From: Ruegeria arenilitoris
GTDB lineage: Bacteria; Pseudomonadota; Alphaproteobacteria; Rhodobacterales; Rhodobacteraceae
DNA: 64,000 nucleotides
Reading direction: 5' to 3'
NCBI RefSeq assembly: GCF_013035315.1
Contig: NZ_WQHP01000005.1
Coordinates: 338,356-402,355 of the forward strand
The position numbers were made by a program, and so were the translations under genes. Below are positions 54,587 through 62,559 of the stretch, in pieces. The notes under the pieces are model-generated. The model was not told the origin of the DNA, made no database searches, and saw only the letters and a list, made by a program, of their open reading frames with translations. How positions within the stretch are numbered: position 1 is the first letter of the stretch; every line of letters begins with the position of its first letter.

Positions 54587-54837
54587 AACGCAGAGTTTAG
54601 CGCCCAGCGCAAGCCGCAACCTCAGCGTGGCTGCGACTGCGTGACCAGCGCGCCAGCACGCAGTATCCAAGTCGTTGCGATTGAATGTTTTCTTTGGAAA
54701 ACCTCAGAATCCTTGGATTGGAAGTGAGTCCGCAGGAACACAGGACACATTCGCGTCCCGGCGCGCCATTCCTGCTGGCCTGCTTTTTTGGTAGAGATCT
54801 AGAAAAGCAAAACTCCACCCTTTGAGCAGGCGGGCGG
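54587..54837. other. Spacer after dxs
   Basis: About 250 nt with no credible ORF. Short GC-rich inverted segments (GCGCAAGCC, GTGGCTGCG) occur near 54605-54640, but no terminator with a T-tract is clear. It ends with the AGGCGGGCGG ribosome-binding site of the following gene. Confidence 0.35.
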
Positions 54838-55272
54838 ATGAGAAAGATGATGGCAGCGTTGGCGGCTCTCATACTGATGAGCGTTCCGGCAGCGTCAAAA
54901 GAGATACAGGTCGGCAATGATCGGGGCGGACGGATCGTGGATCGCATGGTCCAGATTGAAATCGCCAACCGTACCAGGACACAGTTTCGGATTACCGGAG
55001 ATTACTGCCATTCCAGCTGCACCATGCTGTTGGGGGCGGATGATGTTTGCGTGTCCCGCAAAACAGTGTTCGGTTTCCATGGTCCCCACCGCGCAAACCG
55101 CACGAAAATGACGGCAGATGAGTTCGACAGGAAAAGCGTTTCGCTGTCCAGTTACTATCCCAGTCCGGTCAAAAACTGGTTCATGACCAAAGCCAGATTC
55201 GCGGGCCCGAATGAGCTTATGTATGTATCAGGCGAATACCTGATCGGGCTTGGCGTAAAGGAATGTGCCTGA
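54838..55272 (+). CDS. Secreted ClpP-like (COG3904-type) protein
   Basis: A 144-residue exported protein: signal peptide MMAALAALILMSVPAASK, then RITGDYCHSSCTMLLGADD and KTVFGFHGPH. This Cys-x-Ser-Ser-Cys plus FGFHGP pattern is found in small periplasmic proteins distantly related to the ClpP/crotonase fold. The two nearby Cys may form a disulfide. Catalytic activity is not established. It lies just before the integrated element. Confidence 0.75.
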   Translation: MRKMMAALAALILMSVPAASKEIQVGNDRGGRIVDRMVQIEIANRTRTQFRITGDYCHSSCTMLLGADDVCVSRKTVFGFHGPHRANRTKMTADEFDRKSVSLSSYYPSPVKNWFMTKARFAGPNELMYVSGEYLIGLGVKECA

Positions 55273-55504
55273 GCGTTGAAGGCGCAGGGATCAGACGGGC
55301 AACCCGGCTCGCCATCAGTGGTATCTGGAAAAATGGTGCCTCAAGAGGGCACATGACAAAAGTATCAGGTCACATCATGTAGCGTCATAGATACACCCAT
55401 GCTTCTGTAACCATATAGCTTTTTGACGTTTCTACCTTGCAGGCAGTCTCAACTCGTGTCACCGTACCGCAATATATATTGGGGGACGAGATGGGGGACG
55501 GGTT
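55273..55504. other. Junction region upstream of the integrase
   Basis: A 232-nt stretch that should contain the left attachment site of the element. A direct repeat GGGGGACGAGAT/GGGGGACGGGTT (55481-55504) precedes the integrase start; similar GGGGGAC repeats are common before P4-type integrases. No tRNA 3' end is present, so the target is not a tRNA on this side. Confidence 0.45.
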
Positions 55505-56704
55505 GTGCCAAGTAGCCTACACAAGCTTTCAGCAGTCGGGTTGAAATCGCTACCGTCAGGTAAGCACGAGGATGGCGGTGGATTGCGGTTCGTTCGGCGT
55601 AAGGATGGGACAACTGCATGGGTGTTTCGCTTCACGATACACGGAAGACGGCGCGAAATGGGTCTTGGTCCCTATCCCGATGTTTCCCTCAAGGCTGCGC
55701 GAGAAATAGCGACCGAGTTCAGGCAGCAGGCCAGGCGCGGTATCGATCCGATAGCCAAGCGCGAAGCAGAGAAGCGGGAAGCCATCCGCAATCTGCATAT
55801 GCTTCAGGACATTGCACAAGACTGCTTTGAGGCGCGCAAGGCGGAACTGAAAGGCGATGGAACCGCGGGGCGCTGGTTCTCGCCGTTGGAAATCCACATC
55901 TTACCCAAGCTTGGAAGGATGCCCATCGCTGAGGTGGATCAGATCTCTGTGCGAGACACGCTGGCGCCGATCTGGCATGAAAAGGCGGAGACGGCTCGCA
56001 AAGCCGCGAACCGCCTGAACCTCGTCCTCAAACATGCCGCAGCCTTGGGCCTGAACGTAGATTTACAGGCGGTGGACAAGGCCCGCGCCCTTCTCGGCAA
56101 ACAGCGGCATGAAGCGAAGAACATTCCGGCCCTACCGTGGCAAGATGTGCCGACTTTCTATGCATCACTAGGTCAGGGTGTCACTGAACTCGCGTTACGG
56201 CTATTGATCCTCACCGGGGTGCGCTCTGCCCCGGTCCGCTACGCAACACCGGATCAAATCGATCTGGACGCACGCATCTGGACGATCCCCGCAGAGCTTG
56301 TAAAGAGTCGCAAGGGTGCAACTGGAGACTTTCGGGTACCACTGACCGACAAGGCTGTGAAGGTCGTAGAAGAGGCCCTGCGTCACGGGGGTGGGGTGTT
56401 GTTTCCGGGGCAACGAGGAAAACCGATCAGTGACATGACGATGAGTAAACTCATGCGCGACCGGGGAATGGCGGCCCGTCCGCATGGTTTCCGATCGAGC
56501 TTGCGGACTTGGGCTGAGGAAACCGGCCAGCCGTACGAAGTCGCTGAAACAGCACTTGGTCATGTTGTCGGCAATTCGGTGGAGCGGGCATATCAACGAT
56601 CCGACCTGATTGAGAAGCGTCGCGTTTTAATGGCCGCGTGGGCTGATCATGTAACAGGAAATGGCGAGGCTGAGGTTGTGTCGATCATTGGGGTGCGGGG
56701 ATGA
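55505..56704 (+). CDS. P4-type tyrosine recombinase/integrase
   Basis: A 399-residue integrase: an Arm-DNA-binding (DUF4102) domain at residues 5-90 (WVFRFTIHGRRREMGLGPYP), a core-binding domain, and a catalytic domain. Catalytic residues are seen as Arg in LILTGVRSAPVR, Lys in VKSRKGATGDF, His-x-x-Arg in PHGFRSSLRTWAEE, His in ALGHVVGN and Tyr in RAYQRSD. All five positions are present, so it is probably active. The start is GTG at 55505. It drives integration and excision of the 55.4-58.9 kb element; its stop overlaps the next gene (ATGA). Confidence 0.93.
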   Translation: MPSSLHKLSAVGLKSLPSGKHEDGGGLRFVRRKDGTTAWVFRFTIHGRRREMGLGPYPDVSLKAAREIATEFRQQARRGIDPIAKREAEKREAIRNLHMLQDIAQDCFEARKAELKGDGTAGRWFSPLEIHILPKLGRMPIAEVDQISVRDTLAPIWHEKAETARKAANRLNLVLKHAAALGLNVDLQAVDKARALLGKQRHEAKNIPALPWQDVPTFYASLGQGVTELALRLLILTGVRSAPVRYATPDQIDLDARIWTIPAELVKSRKGATGDFRVPLTDKAVKVVEEALRHGGGVLFPGQRGKPISDMTMSKLMRDRGMAARPHGFRSSLRTWAEETGQPYEVAETALGHVVGNSVERAYQRSDLIEKRRVLMAAWADHVTGNGEAEVVSIIGVRG

Positions 56705-57102
56705 GCGAAGTTAAGGTGCCTGAAGGTTTGGGAAACGTGACCGTGTTTAAACCAAGGCTGCGGTCCAAGTCTGATGCCAAACGAGTGCTTCGGCTTTGTG
56801 CTGAAGGCACCGAGGGTTGGAAAGGGTGCAATACGGCGGAAGGCTTTATTCTCGAAGCAGACTGTAGGCGGGCCGATGCGATTTGGAATGGTGTGCTTGA
56901 TCCCGACCCTGGTCGACCAGTTCGGCACGACTGGACGTTGATTGAGAAGACAGCGCGCGAACTTGCTCACGATAAGAGCAACCGAACGGCGCTGCGCTGC
57001 AAAGTCGCGGAACGATACCAAGAACAAACCGGGCGATACCTTGCCTCTGACAGCGGCACATACAAGGCAAAGATGCGAGAATGGCTGGGCCCTAAATCAT
57101 AG
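56701..57102 (+). CDS. Hypothetical protein coupled to the integrase
   Basis: A 133-residue soluble, charged protein starting in the integrase stop (ATGA overlap). It contains KPRLRSKSDAKRVLRLCAEG and WTLIEKTARELAHDKSNRTA. No family is recognised. The coupling to the integrase and basic N-terminus make a DNA-related role possible, but this is only a guess. Confidence 0.65.
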   Translation: MSEVKVPEGLGNVTVFKPRLRSKSDAKRVLRLCAEGTEGWKGCNTAEGFILEADCRRADAIWNGVLDPDPGRPVRHDWTLIEKTARELAHDKSNRTALRCKVAERYQEQTGRYLASDSGTYKAKMREWLGPKS

Positions 57103-57146
57103 CCCTCCGGCCCCGGTTCCCAAAGCAAGCCTTTGAGGGCAGACTC

Positions 57147-57173
57147 ACTCCATGACTTCAGAATTCATGGAGT
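57147..57173 (+). promoter_or_regulatory. Hairpin sequestering the AlpA ribosome-binding site
   Basis: ACTCCATGA (57147-57155) pairs perfectly with TCATGGAGT (57165-57173) across a 9-nt loop. The right arm contains GGAG, the ribosome-binding site 6 nt before the AlpA ATG at 57179, so folding would block translation. Alternatively the repeat is a DNA operator for AlpA or the integrase. Confidence 0.5.
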
Positions 57174-57178
57174 AAAAA

Positions 57179-57361
57179 ATGATCGACCGACTTTTAACTG
57201 ACCGCGAAGTTGCCGAGCGCCTTGGCTTGTCCAAGGCTACAATCTGGCGACATGCCAAGTCCGGATTGCTGCCAAAACCCGTGAAGCTTGGATATGCAGC
57301 CCGTTGGCCGGAAAGTGATATCCAGACGGCAGTAGAAAGCTTGAAAGCCGAGCGAACCTAA
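57179..57361 (+). CDS. AlpA-like helix-turn-helix regulator/excisionase
   Basis: A 60-residue protein with LLTDREVAERLGLSKATIWRHAKSG, PKPVKLG and RWPESDIQTAVE, the standard AlpA/MerR-like winged helix of phage and island regulators. Such proteins act as excisionase or as activator of integrase genes. Its translation may be controlled by the hairpin covering its GGAG site. Confidence 0.9.
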   Translation: MIDRLLTDREVAERLGLSKATIWRHAKSGLLPKPVKLGYAARWPESDIQTAVESLKAERT

Positions 57362-57420
57362 AAAAATCCGAAACTCGAAAACCTAAAACGCGAGCCCACC
57401 AGCCCGCGAACGGAGAAGAC

Positions 57421-57534
57421 ATGCCGCATCTGACCTTTCGAATACTCGATCACGATTGGCGTCAAAAACATACGCCGAAACCTGAAACTCAAACGCATCA
57501 AGCCGAAAAGGAGAAACACAATGCAATTTCCTAA
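57421..57534 (+). CDS. Small ORF in the element
   Basis: A 37-codon frame beginning MPHLTFRILDHDWRQKH, preceded by a good GGAGAAG site 2-8 nt upstream. It ends 14 nt into the next ORF, with which it would be coupled. Highly polar with no recognised family. The ribosome-binding site is the main support. Confidence 0.4.
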   Translation: MPHLTFRILDHDWRQKHTPKPETQTHQAEKEKHNAIS

Positions 57535-57892
57535 CAGCGGCACAGGCCGCCCATACATTCGCCTCGACGCAAGAACGGCAACATTCAAGGCCTCCTGCGT
57601 GGATTGTGATCCGGTTGAAGTCGATTTGATCGGCAAGATCGTGGATCTGGATCTTGCCAACGCGGAACAGGGTTGGATCAAGGTAGGTCAACAAGGCGCG
57701 GATTGCCGAAACGTGGAATCGCGACGCTCTACGGACCGCCCGGGTCAGGAAAAACATGGATGGCGTTGGACATGGCAGCACATATTGCAGCGAACCAAAC
57801 TTGGTATTTCCACCGCACGCAAGGCGGGCCAGTCATCTACGTCGCATTTGAAGGCGTTGGAGGTGTTCGTAACCGTCTTGTGCCACTTTTGA
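57521..57892 (+). CDS. Overlapping ORF, probably 5' fragment of a disrupted gene
   Basis: A 123-codon frame with a strong AAGGAGAAA site before the ATG. Its first about 60 residues look like real protein (IRLDARTATFKASCVDCDPV, EVDLIGKIVDLDLANAEQGW); after that it runs through the same DNA that encodes the Walker A region of the ATPase in another frame and turns low quality. I read it as an intact small single-strand-annealing companion or ssDNA-related protein N-terminus fused out of frame to the ATPase by a deletion or frameshift. Confidence 0.5.
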   Translation: MQFPNSGTGRPYIRLDARTATFKASCVDCDPVEVDLIGKIVDLDLANAEQGWIKVGQQGADCRNVESRRSTDRPGQEKHGWRWTWQHILQRTKLGISTARKAGQSSTSHLKALEVFVTVLCHF

Positions 57893-58686
57893 GAAAGTTA
57901 GGGCCCGTTCCAATGTACGTTATGAATGGTGGCCTTGATCTTTGCGATGAGGATGCCGTCTCGTTCTTGTTAAAGCAAATCCACGCGCTCAGTCAGGAAG
58001 CTGGCGAGGCCGTTCAAACCGTTTTCATCGATACACTGGCACGCGCAATCGGCGGACGCGACGAGAACTCACCAGAGGGCATGGGAGCCGCTCTGAGAGG
58101 TGCTAGCGCGATCGAGAAAGCAATCGATGGCCTTGTCCTGCTTGTTCATCATACTGGAAAAGACACGTCACGCGGGGCACGCGGTCATTCCTCTCTCAAA
58201 GGTGCCGTCGATGCCGAAATCTCAATCACACGTGATGGCGACATAATCACGGCAGTCGCCGAGAAAGTGCGGGATGGAGAAGACGGAGCTATTTTCTCTT
58301 ACCAACTCAAGCAAGTGGCGCTGGGTCTCGACCGCGATGGTGAGCATGTCACGTCGTGCTTTATCGAGCCGATGTCCAACTCACTTCATGAAATTGCTGA
58401 TGCAACGGATCAGCTGCCCGAAAAGCAGCAAAAGCTCTTGGAGGCTATTTCGTTCTACATCGAAGAGCACGGCGCCTGGAACCCCGGAGGCGAAGAGTGG
58501 CCCGAGCCGGAAATACACCGGATTGTTAACCTGGAGGAACTCATAGCTTACGCTTCAAATCTGGACATCTCCAAAGCATCGCGCGATCGCGATAGAAGAC
58601 GGGAAATTACCCGGATGATAGACGCACTTCAGGCTGCAGGTCGCGTAGGAACAAACCGAGATTGGATTTGGCTTGTTTCAGCGTGA
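57673..58686 (+). CDS. RepA/AAA_25-type ATPase, apparently missing its N-terminus
   Basis: A 337-residue RecA-like helicase/ATPase. Walker A GPPGSGKT is at residues 21-28, the Walker B-like TVFIDTLARAIGG is central, and LVLLVHHTGKDTSRGARGHSSLKGAVD is the hallmark of plasmid RepA-type and island replication ATPases; a helical C-terminal region follows. Only a TTG at 57673 is available as start, because a stop in this frame lies at 57616, whereas relatives have an extra domain before Walker A. Either it starts at TTG, is produced by frameshifting from the ORF at 57521, or is a truncated remnant. It probably serves replication of the excised element. Confidence 0.72.
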   Translation: MDQGRSTRRGLPKRGIATLYGPPGSGKTWMALDMAAHIAANQTWYFHRTQGGPVIYVAFEGVGGVRNRLVPLLRKLGPVPMYVMNGGLDLCDEDAVSFLLKQIHALSQEAGEAVQTVFIDTLARAIGGRDENSPEGMGAALRGASAIEKAIDGLVLLVHHTGKDTSRGARGHSSLKGAVDAEISITRDGDIITAVAEKVRDGEDGAIFSYQLKQVALGLDRDGEHVTSCFIEPMSNSLHEIADATDQLPEKQQKLLEAISFYIEEHGAWNPGGEEWPEPEIHRIVNLEELIAYASNLDISKASRDRDRRREITRMIDALQAAGRVGTNRDWIWLVSA

Positions 58687-58693
58687 GCGAGAT

Positions 58694-58776
58694 GCGCGAG
58701 AAACGCGCGAGATCGAGGTAACTCGCGGGCGCGAGATTGGGCGCGAGATCCCTATAGATAAACTCGCATCTCGCGC
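58694..58776. repeat. Iteron-like GCGCGAGAT repeats
   Basis: Three perfect copies of GCGCGAGAT (58705-58713, 58729-58737, 58741-58749), one near copy GCGCGAGAA (58694-58702) and one inverted copy ATCTCGCGC (58768-58776) lie just after the ATPase stop. Clustered short repeats beside a RepA-like gene resemble an origin binding region. Confidence 0.5.
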
Positions 58777-58800
58777 GTTGCTTGAACCATTGCAACAGGG

Positions 58801-58850
58801 GCGAGAGCGCGAGCCCGGGCAAAGCCCTCGGGCTCGCGCTCTCGCTTTTA
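58801..58850 (+). terminator. Strong rho-independent terminator
   Basis: A perfect 17-bp stem, GCGAGAGCGCGAGCCCG (58801-58817) with its complement at 58829-58845, an 11-nt loop and a TTTTA tail. It would end transcription of the ATPase operon. Confidence 0.85.
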
Positions 58851-59005
58851 GAAGTTGTGCGAAATGGCGGGCGAACGGCGGGTTTGAGCAGAGAAACCGA
58901 CATTCGCAAAAATATGATTAATGACCGCTTTGAGCCCAAAGCAGACACCAGTATAGATTTCTTTGTCAGTTGCCCCGCACTTTTGCCAGTAAACGGCGCT
59001 ATGTA

Positions 59006-60568
59006 TCAAGCAGGATTGCGGTAGTCGGGCATTAATTCACCACTGAACATCCTGGGCGCTATCTTCTCATAGGCATGGGCAATGCGGAACACAGCCATGT
59101 CATCGTAGGATTGACCAATGATTTGCATGCCTATCGGCATCCCTTCGCTGCTCAAAGACACGGGGACATTCACCACCGGACACCAGTTCAGCATGTTCCA
59201 CGGAATCGTAAACGCAAGAAGGGCGAACGGATGGATTTTCTGTCCTTCGATTTCCAGCCCGCCGACGCTGAGATCGTAGTCAGCGGGAACGTGTGGCGTG
59301 GCAAGAGTCGGGGATATCAATGCGTCAAAGCCGTTGTTGAAAACACCTTCATAAACCCGGCGATAAAACTCCTTGATGATGCCTTCATACGCTGCCATTT
59401 TTTCAGGTCCGTATTTCCCGCTACCAGCAGCTTTCACTACCGACGCGGCATAGGGCGTCATGATATCAACTTGATCGGCCATGCCGCCAAGTTCTGGTCC
59501 CAAGGGGCCGGACAGACCGAAATTCTTGAAAATGTCCGCAATCTCATCGGCTACAAAGCCGGGGTCGATCTCAACCTCCTCGACCGTTGCGCCAAGGCTC
59601 TCAAACCGCTCAATCCCAATCTGCATGGCCGTACGCGTATCGGCGTGCAAGGGAAGCAGACCTAAACCCGGTGTATAAGCGATCCGCATGCCCCTGATAT
59701 CGGGGTATTCAAGCGGCATCTCCAATGGTGGCAGAGTAGCCGGTTCGTAGGCTTGACCAGCCATATTGTTTTGCAACATCGCCATGTCCTTGAACGACCG
59801 CGCAAGAGGACCTGTACCCGCGATGTAAAGGAGGGGCGAATTGCTCGCCACGCGCCCGGCTGGCGGTTTGAAACCGTAAACCCCGTTAAAGGCAGCAGGG
59901 ATACGAACCGAGCCGCCCATGTCCGAGCCGGTCGCAATAGTGCAGAGACCTGCAGCCAATGCGCCGCCCGAGCCACCAGAAGAGCCGCCAACTGCGTATT
60001 TCAGGTTCCAAGGGCAACGGGACACGCCCCACAAACGAGACCAAGTCACACCATTAAGATAAAACTCCGGAACCGTTGTCTGGATAGACAACACCGCGCC
60101 TGCTTCCTTTAGGTGTCGAACAATGGTGTCGGCATGATCCATCTTGTTGTCTTTGAGTACGGCTGACCCCTGAGTGACAATCCATCCTTCGTCGTGATGC
60201 TCATCCTTAACCCCGACTGTAATCCCTTCAAGGCTTCTAGCAGTGCCATTCATCCAACGGTTTTCGGATTCCTTCGCTGCGGTCAACGCAGCGTCAAAAT
60301 GGGTATAGGTGACGCAATTAACTTTATCGTTAACTGCTTCATACTGGGCAATCTGCGCCTCCAGAACTTCAACCGGCGACAGTTTTCTGCTCTTGTAGAG
60401 AGGTAATAATTCCGACGCTGTCATATAAGCGAGTTCATTTTGCGAAAAACTGGCTGCAAAACTCGGACTTACACCCAGTCCAGCAATCGCTGATGTGGCC
60501 ATCAGCCCACCGACAAATTGGCGACGGTTAACTATATTTCCGCTATTGATCAGATCGTCTCCGGGCAC
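59006..60568 (-). CDS. Tat-exported amidase (amidase signature family)
   Basis: A 520-residue amidase. A twin-arginine signal NRRQFVGGLMATSAIAG precedes the signature fold: catalytic Lys in GITVGVKDEHHD, the Ser-rich GGSSGGSGGALAAGLC, then the cis-Ser/Ser nucleophile region TGSDMGGSVRIPAAF. Hydrolyses an amide or nitrile-derived substrate in the periplasm; the specific substrate is unknown. The start is a GTG at 60568 with GGGAG about 9 nt upstream. It lies outside the terminator of the integrated element. Confidence 0.9.
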   Translation of the reverse strand: MPGDDLINSGNIVNRRQFVGGLMATSAIAGLGVSPSFAASFSQNELAYMTASELLPLYKSRKLSPVEVLEAQIAQYEAVNDKVNCVTYTHFDAALTAAKESENRWMNGTARSLEGITVGVKDEHHDEGWIVTQGSAVLKDNKMDHADTIVRHLKEAGAVLSIQTTVPEFYLNGVTWSRLWGVSRCPWNLKYAVGGSSGGSGGALAAGLCTIATGSDMGGSVRIPAAFNGVYGFKPPAGRVASNSPLLYIAGTGPLARSFKDMAMLQNNMAGQAYEPATLPPLEMPLEYPDIRGMRIAYTPGLGLLPLHADTRTAMQIGIERFESLGATVEEVEIDPGFVADEIADIFKNFGLSGPLGPELGGMADQVDIMTPYAASVVKAAGSGKYGPEKMAAYEGIIKEFYRRVYEGVFNNGFDALISPTLATPHVPADYDLSVGGLEIEGQKIHPFALLAFTIPWNMLNWCPVVNVPVSLSSEGMPIGMQIIGQSYDDMAVFRIAHAYEKIAPRMFSGELMPDYRNPA

Positions 60569-60945
60569 TTGAACGCACTCCCAATTTTTCGTCCCTTTTC
60601 ACCAACACTGTACCGCCAAAGCCTTTGGGCAGGTCAATTGAAATATTCATATCTTTGCGTGTATAAGATGATCACAAAATTTTTGACGTTAGCATTCCTT
60701 GGGCACTCTGGGTGGCGCATTGTCGAAGGCACTTTTGATGCCTACTCAAAAAGGTCGCACAACCTAAATCTGACAGCCAACTCAACGGTAGTGTAGACCG
60801 AGAAGGACAATTTCCTTTAGGGAACGACCTGTTTTTCAATTTGTGCATGGTCCTGCAATGTCTCGCCGCCATGCCAGGTACATCCATTGGCATCGGGCGT
60901 TTTCCTTTGAACCGGACCAGAGTTTCGAATGACGCGTCGAAAGAC
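60569..60945. other. Intergenic stretch without a supported gene
   Basis: About 375 nt between the amidase start and the outer-membrane protein stop. Frames on both strands lack credible starts and read as noncoding. It should hold the amidase promoter. Confidence 0.4.
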
Positions 60946-61998
60946 TTAGAACTTTGCTGCGACCCCAACGGAAAAGCCCTCAATGTTGTCTCCTTTTGCC
61001 ACCCGCGCGAGCACGCGGAACTCTTTCAGCCAAGACGAGTTGTTTCTAGAGAAATCCAATTCCAATCCTGCTCCCAACTGCGCGAGCCATTCAGTGTCCA
61101 AGACAATCCCCTGGTCACCGGGAAGGTGGGACACCGATAACTCACTGACCCAACGCGTTGACTGATCGAACAGGCGAAATCCAGTCGGCACCCTTACACG
61201 AGACCATGCAACACTCGAAATGGCCTCTGCTGTACCGACAAGATCACTGTCCAGGGTTTCAAGCCGTATGTGAGTATGGCGAAACCGCAGATCTAGTTCG
61301 TAGTCATTCGGCCACCGTTTGTTGAATTCTGCAACAAAAGATCCCCCATATCCGAAGGCAGTAATGCCGCCATCGCTGAGAAAATCCAGTTCCAGCTCCA
61401 AAGCTTCACTGACGACCTGATCAGCTATAGAACTATCGCTTTGAACCCGGCCTATAGAAAAGTTCACAATTGGCCTAATTTTCCAATTCTTGTTGAGTTT
61501 GAACTCCCAGCCTAAGCCGCCGGTTGCGGACACGCTTGTCCAGTTTGACAACAAACTTGTGTCTCCGGGCGCTCCCTTCAGCAAAAACACCGGGTCATAG
61601 TTCGTAAAACCAATGTAACCTTCTAAGAAAATGGGAACATTTTCGGACAGTCTGAAGCCACCTCCAATTTGCCCGCCACGGAGGCCGTAGTCGTCACCGT
61701 TCGCCAAATTCTTATCCAAGTACAAAACGCTAGCAGATTTATTCGGTGCGACCGAGATGCCCAGAATAGACAAGGCACCTTTCACGTTGTCGCGCACAGT
61801 TAAACCACCTCCGTCCTCAAGGATTTGCGACCATGAGGGGCTTGCGCATAGTGAAATAACAACTCCAAGAGTGAGTTGTAAAAAGCGATGACTTAGGGTG
61901 ATCTCCTTCACAACAGCGCCGATGCAAGAAACCGTTTTACTCTTTGAAACAGCACCTTCTGGTGATTTTTTTTTAATTTCAAGGCAGTTTCGCTTCAT
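60946..61998 (-). CDS. Outer-membrane beta-barrel (autotransporter-type) protein
   Basis: A 350-residue protein with a late signal peptide (LTLGVVISLCASPSWSQ) followed by alternating hydrophobic/polar strands such as FLEGYIGFTNYDPVF, ATGGLGWEFKLNKNWKIRPI and YELDLRFRHTHIR, and a C-terminal Phe in FSVGVAAKF, the outer-membrane sorting signal. It is likely a 10-12-stranded barrel without passenger. The start at 61998 leaves a 35-residue leader before the signal; a later start is possible but none has a good ribosome-binding site. Function unknown. Confidence 0.75.
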   Translation of the reverse strand: MKRNCLEIKKKSPEGAVSKSKTVSCIGAVVKEITLSHRFLQLTLGVVISLCASPSWSQILEDGGGLTVRDNVKGALSILGISVAPNKSASVLYLDKNLANGDDYGLRGGQIGGGFRLSENVPIFLEGYIGFTNYDPVFLLKGAPGDTSLLSNWTSVSATGGLGWEFKLNKNWKIRPIVNFSIGRVQSDSSIADQVVSEALELELDFLSDGGITAFGYGGSFVAEFNKRWPNDYELDLRFRHTHIRLETLDSDLVGTAEAISSVAWSRVRVPTGFRLFDQSTRWVSELSVSHLPGDQGIVLDTEWLAQLGAGLELDFSRNNSSWLKEFRVLARVAKGDNIEGFSVGVAAKF

Positions 61999-62119
61999 TG
62001 ATCTGTCCAAAGTGTTGGTTCGACACGGTCACTAGCCGTCAAACGGATTAGTTTCCACTGGCTGACCAATTTTTCTATCGGCCTGTGACACGGGTGCCAG
62101 ACACCGGTCCAGCGGAGGG

Positions 62120-62551
62120 ATGCACCCCTGTAGCGCTCATAAAGCCGTTGACTGCTTTGTCCTTAGAATCGTCGTTCGTTCAAACGAAACGTGCCGCGCA
62201 GCAGCGAACGACGGCTTAGACGGCTGCTGGACGAACATCGGTGAGGCCAGAACCTATGCTGAGGACAAGCTTTCCGAGCTGGGATACGAAGTTCGGGATG
62301 ACGATGAGAAAGTGAACGTCCGGATGAAGCTGTCTATCAATAGTCAGCGCAACGGGGACAAGTGCCTCGGGTCGATCTCTGTATAGCTGACGGCTCCCGC
62401 GTTTCTGTTAGCGGGAAACCAAAAAGCTGTTGCTGTAATCGGAGATACCGGCGGCATTTTCTGGAACCACGACAATGCCAATCTCCTGATGCTTGAGTAC
62501 ATCAGGGAAATGACCGAAGAGATGGAGAGTTCCGCAGGCGACGGTATCTGA
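62120..62551 (+). pseudogene. Twice-frameshifted remnant of a small secreted-type protein
   Basis: Three successive frames read like parts of one protein. The first ends ...NSQRNGDKCLGSISV at 62386; the second gives ADGSRVSVSGKP; the third gives AVAVIGDTGGIFWNHDNANL and LLMLEYIREMTEEMESSAGDGI with a stop at 62549-62551. Compositional continuity and the lack of a ribosome-binding site support a decayed gene. Function not recognised. Confidence 0.6.
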
Positions 62552-62559
62552 TCTTGCTG

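Noticed and set aside
60518..60796. Plus-strand ORF over the amidase start and upstream region
   Set aside because: Overlaps the start of the amidase on the other strand and lacks a ribosome-binding site.
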